A stretch of DNA of 6,737 nt from the NCBI GenBank assembly GCA_025350985.1, contig JANXWU010000270.1, positions 1 through 6,737 on the forward strand, written 5' to 3'. The notes under the pieces were generated by a model. The model saw nothing but the letters and a program-made list of their open reading frames with translations, made no database searches and was not told the origin of the DNA. The stretch is from Spartobacteria bacterium. Its GTDB lineage: Bacteria; Verrucomicrobiota; Verrucomicrobiia; Chthoniobacterales; Chthoniobacteraceae. This document shows, piece by piece, positions 6,308 to 6,737 of this stretch. Positions within the stretch are counted from its first letter, which is position 1. Each line of letters starts with the position of its first letter. The position numbers and the translations under genes were made by a program.

Positions 6308-6737
6308 TTACGCCAGAATTCCTTCCGCAATCGCGTAACGCGTCAGTCCCGCCACGTTGTGGATCTTTAACTTTTCCATCAGATGCTGGCGATGATTCTC
6401 GACCGTCTTCACGGCGATGACCAGGCGGTGGGCGATCTCCTTGCAACTGCGACCCTCGGCGGTCAACTGCAGGACCTCGCGCTCGCGTCCGGTGAGTTCC
6501 GCCGTCCGGCCCAGCGACTGGAAGGAGTCCTGCATAAACGCCGAGGCGAACGGCGTGAAGTAGCGAAACCCTTCGAGCACGAGCCGGATGCCGTCGAGCA
6601 GCGAGCGGAGGCTTTCGGATTTTTCGACGAAACCATCGGGCCGGCAGCGCAGCGCATCGACGATCGTTTTGTGGCAAAGAGTGCCCGAGAAAATGAGCAT
6701 CCGTGGCGGTGTTTTCTCCAGGCGCAGGCGGCGCAGG
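6308..6737 (-). CDS. NarL/FixJ-type response regulator with LuxR-family DNA-binding domain (5' end outside window)
   Basis: The frame runs off the window edge, so the first half of the receiver domain, including the phosphoacceptor Asp, is missing. The visible receiver portion includes RMLIFSG (strand beta4, with the Ser that normally senses phosphorylation) and PDGFVEKSE, where Lys is the conserved active-site Lys of strand beta5. A LuxR-type helix-turn-helix follows: LTGREREVLQLTAEGRSCKEIAHRL, then IAVKTVENHRQHLMEKL, ending RYAIAEGILA. Such proteins bind DNA as dimers after phosphorylation by a partner histidine kinase. The kinase and target genes are not visible. It lies on the same strand as gspH, 127 bases upstream, so control of the secretion operon is plausible but unproven. 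Confidence 0.93.
   Translation of the reverse strand, partial: LRRLRLEKTPPRMLIFSGTLCHKTIVDALRCRPDGFVEKSESLRSLLDGIRLVLEGFRYFTPFASAFMQDSFQSLGRTAELTGREREVLQLTAEGRSCKEIAHRLVIAVKTVENHRQHLMEKLKIHNVAGLTRYAIAEGILA

Overview
This GC-rich bacterial window holds two convergent gene blocks. The plus strand carries the C-terminal half of a RecB-type helicase-nuclease (1-1875). The rest is read on the minus strand: a 5'-truncated LuxR/NarL-type response regulator (6737-6308), a 127-base intergenic stretch, then six tightly packed genes for type II secretion in the order gspH, gspI, gspJ, gspK, gspL, gspM (6180-1889). There are no tRNAs, rRNAs, CRISPR arrays, insertion sequences or clear signs of gene transfer.

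The six secretion genes look like one translationally coupled unit. Stop/start junctions overlap by 4 bases (gspH/gspI, gspK/gspL, gspL/gspM) or 11 bases (gspI/gspJ), and gspJ and gspK are separated by 1 base. GspH, GspI, GspJ and GspK are the minor pseudopilins that prime and tip the periplasmic pseudopilus. GspL and GspM are inner-membrane platform proteins that normally connect the pseudopilus machinery to the GspE ATPase. The major pseudopilin (gspG), secretin (gspD), ATPase (gspE), gspF, gspC and prepilin peptidase are not in this window, so they must lie elsewhere if the system works. The response regulator lies upstream on the same strand and could regulate the operon, but this is inferred from position only.

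The organism is a Gram-negative (diderm) bacterium, because it has type II secretion and RecB. The A|FTL(I/L)E-type prepilin signals and the response regulator plus minor pseudopilin layout would fit a Verrucomicrobia/Opitutaceae-like genome, but this is a low-confidence impression; other GC-rich diderms are possible.

Nothing here clearly amounts to an undescribed system. The points most worth a second look are the Ala (not Gly) at the prepilin cleavage site of three of the four pseudopilins, the TTG start of gspL inside a TTGA overlap, and a long two-part inverted repeat with a competing small hairpin in the leader between the regulator and gspH.
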